DNA from: an uncultured Actinomyces sp.
GTDB lineage: Bacteria > Actinomycetota > Actinomycetes > Actinomycetales > Actinomycetaceae
Direction: 5' to 3'
Length of the DNA: 23,688 bases
NCBI GenBank assembly: GCA_938040725.1
Contig: CALHZX010000082.1
Span: forward strand, 1 to 23,688
Shown here: one piece after another, positions 22,274 through 23,688 of the stretch
Numbering within the stretch: the first letter of the stretch is position 1
How the letters are laid out: every line of letters begins with the position of its first letter
The notes under the pieces: generated by a model
Database searches by the model: none
Told to the model about the DNA's origin: nothing
Seen by the model: the letters and a program-made list of their open reading frames with translations, nothing else
Position numbers and translations under genes: made by a program

Positions 22274-22395
22274 GCGGGCTGTTTGGTGAGGGTTTAGCCA
22301 CGATACGGAGTTTTGTAACAGCATTCCGAGCGCTCGCGCCCGTGGCCCTCATATGCTGATGTTGCGGGCCGTGTGGCCCAGTAACGGAGATGCAC

Positions 22396-23415
22396 ATGAT
22401 TGACCTCACCGGGGTGTCCAAGGTCTACCCCGTGAAAAACGGCGGCGAAGTCGTCGCGCTTGATGGGGTGAACTTGCACGTTGAACGCGGTTCGATCCAC
22501 GGGATTGTTGGCCGCTCCGGTGCCGGTAAGTCCACGCTCATCAGGTGTCTGACGGCCCTGGAGAAGCCCACCGAGGGCCACATTGTCGTCGACGGCCTCG
22601 ACCTGGCGACCCTGTCGGGTTCCGCGCTGCGCGCCGCTCGCCGCCGTATCGGCATGGTGTTCCAGGCCGCGAACCTCCTGGATGCTCGTACCGCCGCCGA
22701 CAACATCGGCTACCCGCTCAAGCTCGCCGGCGTGCCCGCCGCGAAGCGCCGCGAACGGGTCGCGGAACTCCTCGAGCTCGTCGGCCTCGAAGGCCGAGGC
22801 GACTCCTACCCGTCTCAGCTGTCGGGTGGCCAGCGTCAGCGCGTCGGCATTGCCCGCGCTCTGGCCGACGACCCGGCTGTCCTCCTGTGTGACGAGCCGA
22901 CGAGCGCGCTCGATACCGAGTCGACCGCCCAGATCCTCTCCCTGTTGCGCCATGTACGCGACGTCTCCGGTGTCACCGTCGTCATCATCACCCACGAGAT
23001 GGCCGTCGTCCGCGAGATCTGTGACTCCGTGACCCTCCTCGGTCATGGCCAGGTCCTGCAGACCGGCCCCCTCGAAGAGGTCGTTGCCGATCCCTCGACT
23101 CCGCTGGCCCGCGAGCTGGTCCCCATGCCCGTCGTCGAGTCCGTTCCCGCCCCCGGGGCTACGAGCCTGGATGGCCTGACGAAGAGCACCGTTCTCCTCG
23201 ACGTCGTCTTCACGTCGCACCCGGGGGTGCCCACGGGTGCCACGGTGCTGCACCTGGCCTCGTCCATGGGCGCGGACGTGACTGCGGGAACCTTCGAGTC
23301 CCTCGGCAGCGTGCAGGTGGGCCGCTTGGCCCTCACCGTCCCCGCCTACCACGCCGACAAGATCATCGAGCAGCTGCGTAAGAACAACGTTCACGCGGAA
23401 GTGAGGACCCAATGA
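22396..23415 (+). CDS. metN: Methionine ABC transporter ATP-binding protein
   Basis: ATPase of 339 residues for D/L-methionine uptake. Walker A GRSGAGKST, Q-loop FQAANLLDARTAADN, signature LSGGQRQRV, Walker B LLCDEPTSALD and H-loop ITHEMAVV are in order. The last ~75 residues form the NIL regulatory domain (LLDVVFTSHPGVPTGA through VNAEVRTQ-like end), which binds methionine and inhibits uptake when it is abundant. The second ATG (22396) is preferred because GGAG lies 6 bases upstream; the ATG at 22390 abuts it. Its stop overlaps metI as ATGA. No SAM riboswitch was recognised upstream. Confidence 0.95.
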   Translation: MIDLTGVSKVYPVKNGGEVVALDGVNLHVERGSIHGIVGRSGAGKSTLIRCLTALEKPTEGHIVVDGLDLATLSGSALRAARRRIGMVFQAANLLDARTAADNIGYPLKLAGVPAAKRRERVAELLELVGLEGRGDSYPSQLSGGQRQRVGIARALADDPAVLLCDEPTSALDTESTAQILSLLRHVRDVSGVTVVIITHEMAVVREICDSVTLLGHGQVLQTGPLEEVVADPSTPLARELVPMPVVESVPAPGATSLDGLTKSTVLLDVVFTSHPGVPTGATVLHLASSMGADVTAGTFESLGSVQVGRLALTVPAYHADKIIEQLRKNNVHAEVRTQ

Positions 23416-23688
23416 CCACCGCATACCTCGCCGCCGCGACCGCCGCGCAGGCGCTCCAGCCGACGGGCAAGGGTGACCCGACCTGGCTCGACAACCCGGC
23501 GCTGACCCAGAAGTTCGGTCCGGCAATCCTCGAGACCCTCATGATGACGGGCCTGTCCACGCTCTTCGCGGTCATCATCGGAACGCTCCTCGGCCTCCTC
23601 CTCGTGCAGACCGGCAAGGGCGGCCTCACCCCCAACAAGGGCGTGTACCAGGCCGTGTCCTTCGTCGTGAACATCGTGCGCTCCCTGC
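23412..23688 (+). CDS. metI: Methionine ABC transporter permease (5' part)
   Basis: First 92 codons of the permease. A ~38-residue N-terminal extension precedes FGPAILETLMMTGLSTLFAV, then the first helices (VIIGTLLGLLLVQ) and FVVNIVRSL, which matches the MetI segment before the conserved Pro-Phe. ATGA overlap with metN indicates one operon. The gene runs off the window; a metQ binding-protein gene may follow. Confidence 0.9.
   Translation, partial: MTTAYLAAATAAQALQPTGKGDPTWLDNPALTQKFGPAILETLMMTGLSTLFAVIIGTLLGLLLVQTGKGGLTPNKGVYQAVSFVVNIVRSL

Noticed and set aside
22274..22395. SAM riboswitch or T-box upstream of metN
   Set aside because: The 120-base leader shows no recognisable conserved elements of these families; only a possible -10 TATGCT was seen.

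Overview
The window is high-GC DNA with GTG/ATG starts, many 4-base ATGA/GTGA gene overlaps and a serine tRNA that encodes its CCA end. Gene content and repeat-rich spacers suggest an Actinomycetaceae-type actinobacterium (Actinomyces/Schaalia-like). That placement is inferred from style and protein families, not from a database match.

Layout. 1-3533 (minus) is an ABC-2 exporter with its own two-component system: ATPase, permease, membrane histidine kinase and a LuxR-type response regulator cut by the window edge. 3534-4554 has no gene and is full of repeats. 4555-10251 (minus) is an oligopeptide/dipeptide uptake system: lipoprotein, two permeases and a fused double ATPase. 10509-14011 (minus) is a quaternary-amine-type (OpuC/ProU family) uptake operon led by a MarR-type regulator: regulator, ATPase, two permeases, lipoprotein. 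14217-14927 (plus) is a small voltage-sensor potassium channel, convergent with an NCS2 uracil permease (15185-16558, minus). 16718-17155 (plus) is a small two-helix membrane protein. tRNA-Ser(GGA), a YbaK-type deacylase gene, the 4.5S SRP RNA and tRNA-Arg(ACG) follow. 19123-20404 is a second gene-free repeat island. 20405-21319 (minus) is glutamyl-Q tRNA(Asp) synthetase, divergent from a fluoride-channel gene pair (21398-22245) and the start of a methionine ABC importer, metN-metI (22396 to the end).

The genes are mostly nutrient and osmolyte transport plus envelope-stress sensing and translation housekeeping. No phage, transposase, CRISPR or secondary-metabolite genes were seen.

The unusual content lies between the genes. 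Islands 3534-4554 and 19123-20404 contain the same repeat modules in the same order. First comes a mirror-symmetric array of 20-bp units around a GGGCAGnCCGCCCATG centre. Next is an inverted-repeat element with one duplicated arm, oppositely oriented in the two islands. Last is a GC-rich repeat about 119 bp long that abuts the 3' end of a gene. A separate ~105-bp element with 13-bp terminal inverted repeats occurs at 14984 and 19999. A terminator stem recurs at three convergent junctions, and at one of them the two arms lie 842 bp apart with tRNA-Ser between them. I consider these repeat families the best candidates for something undescribed.
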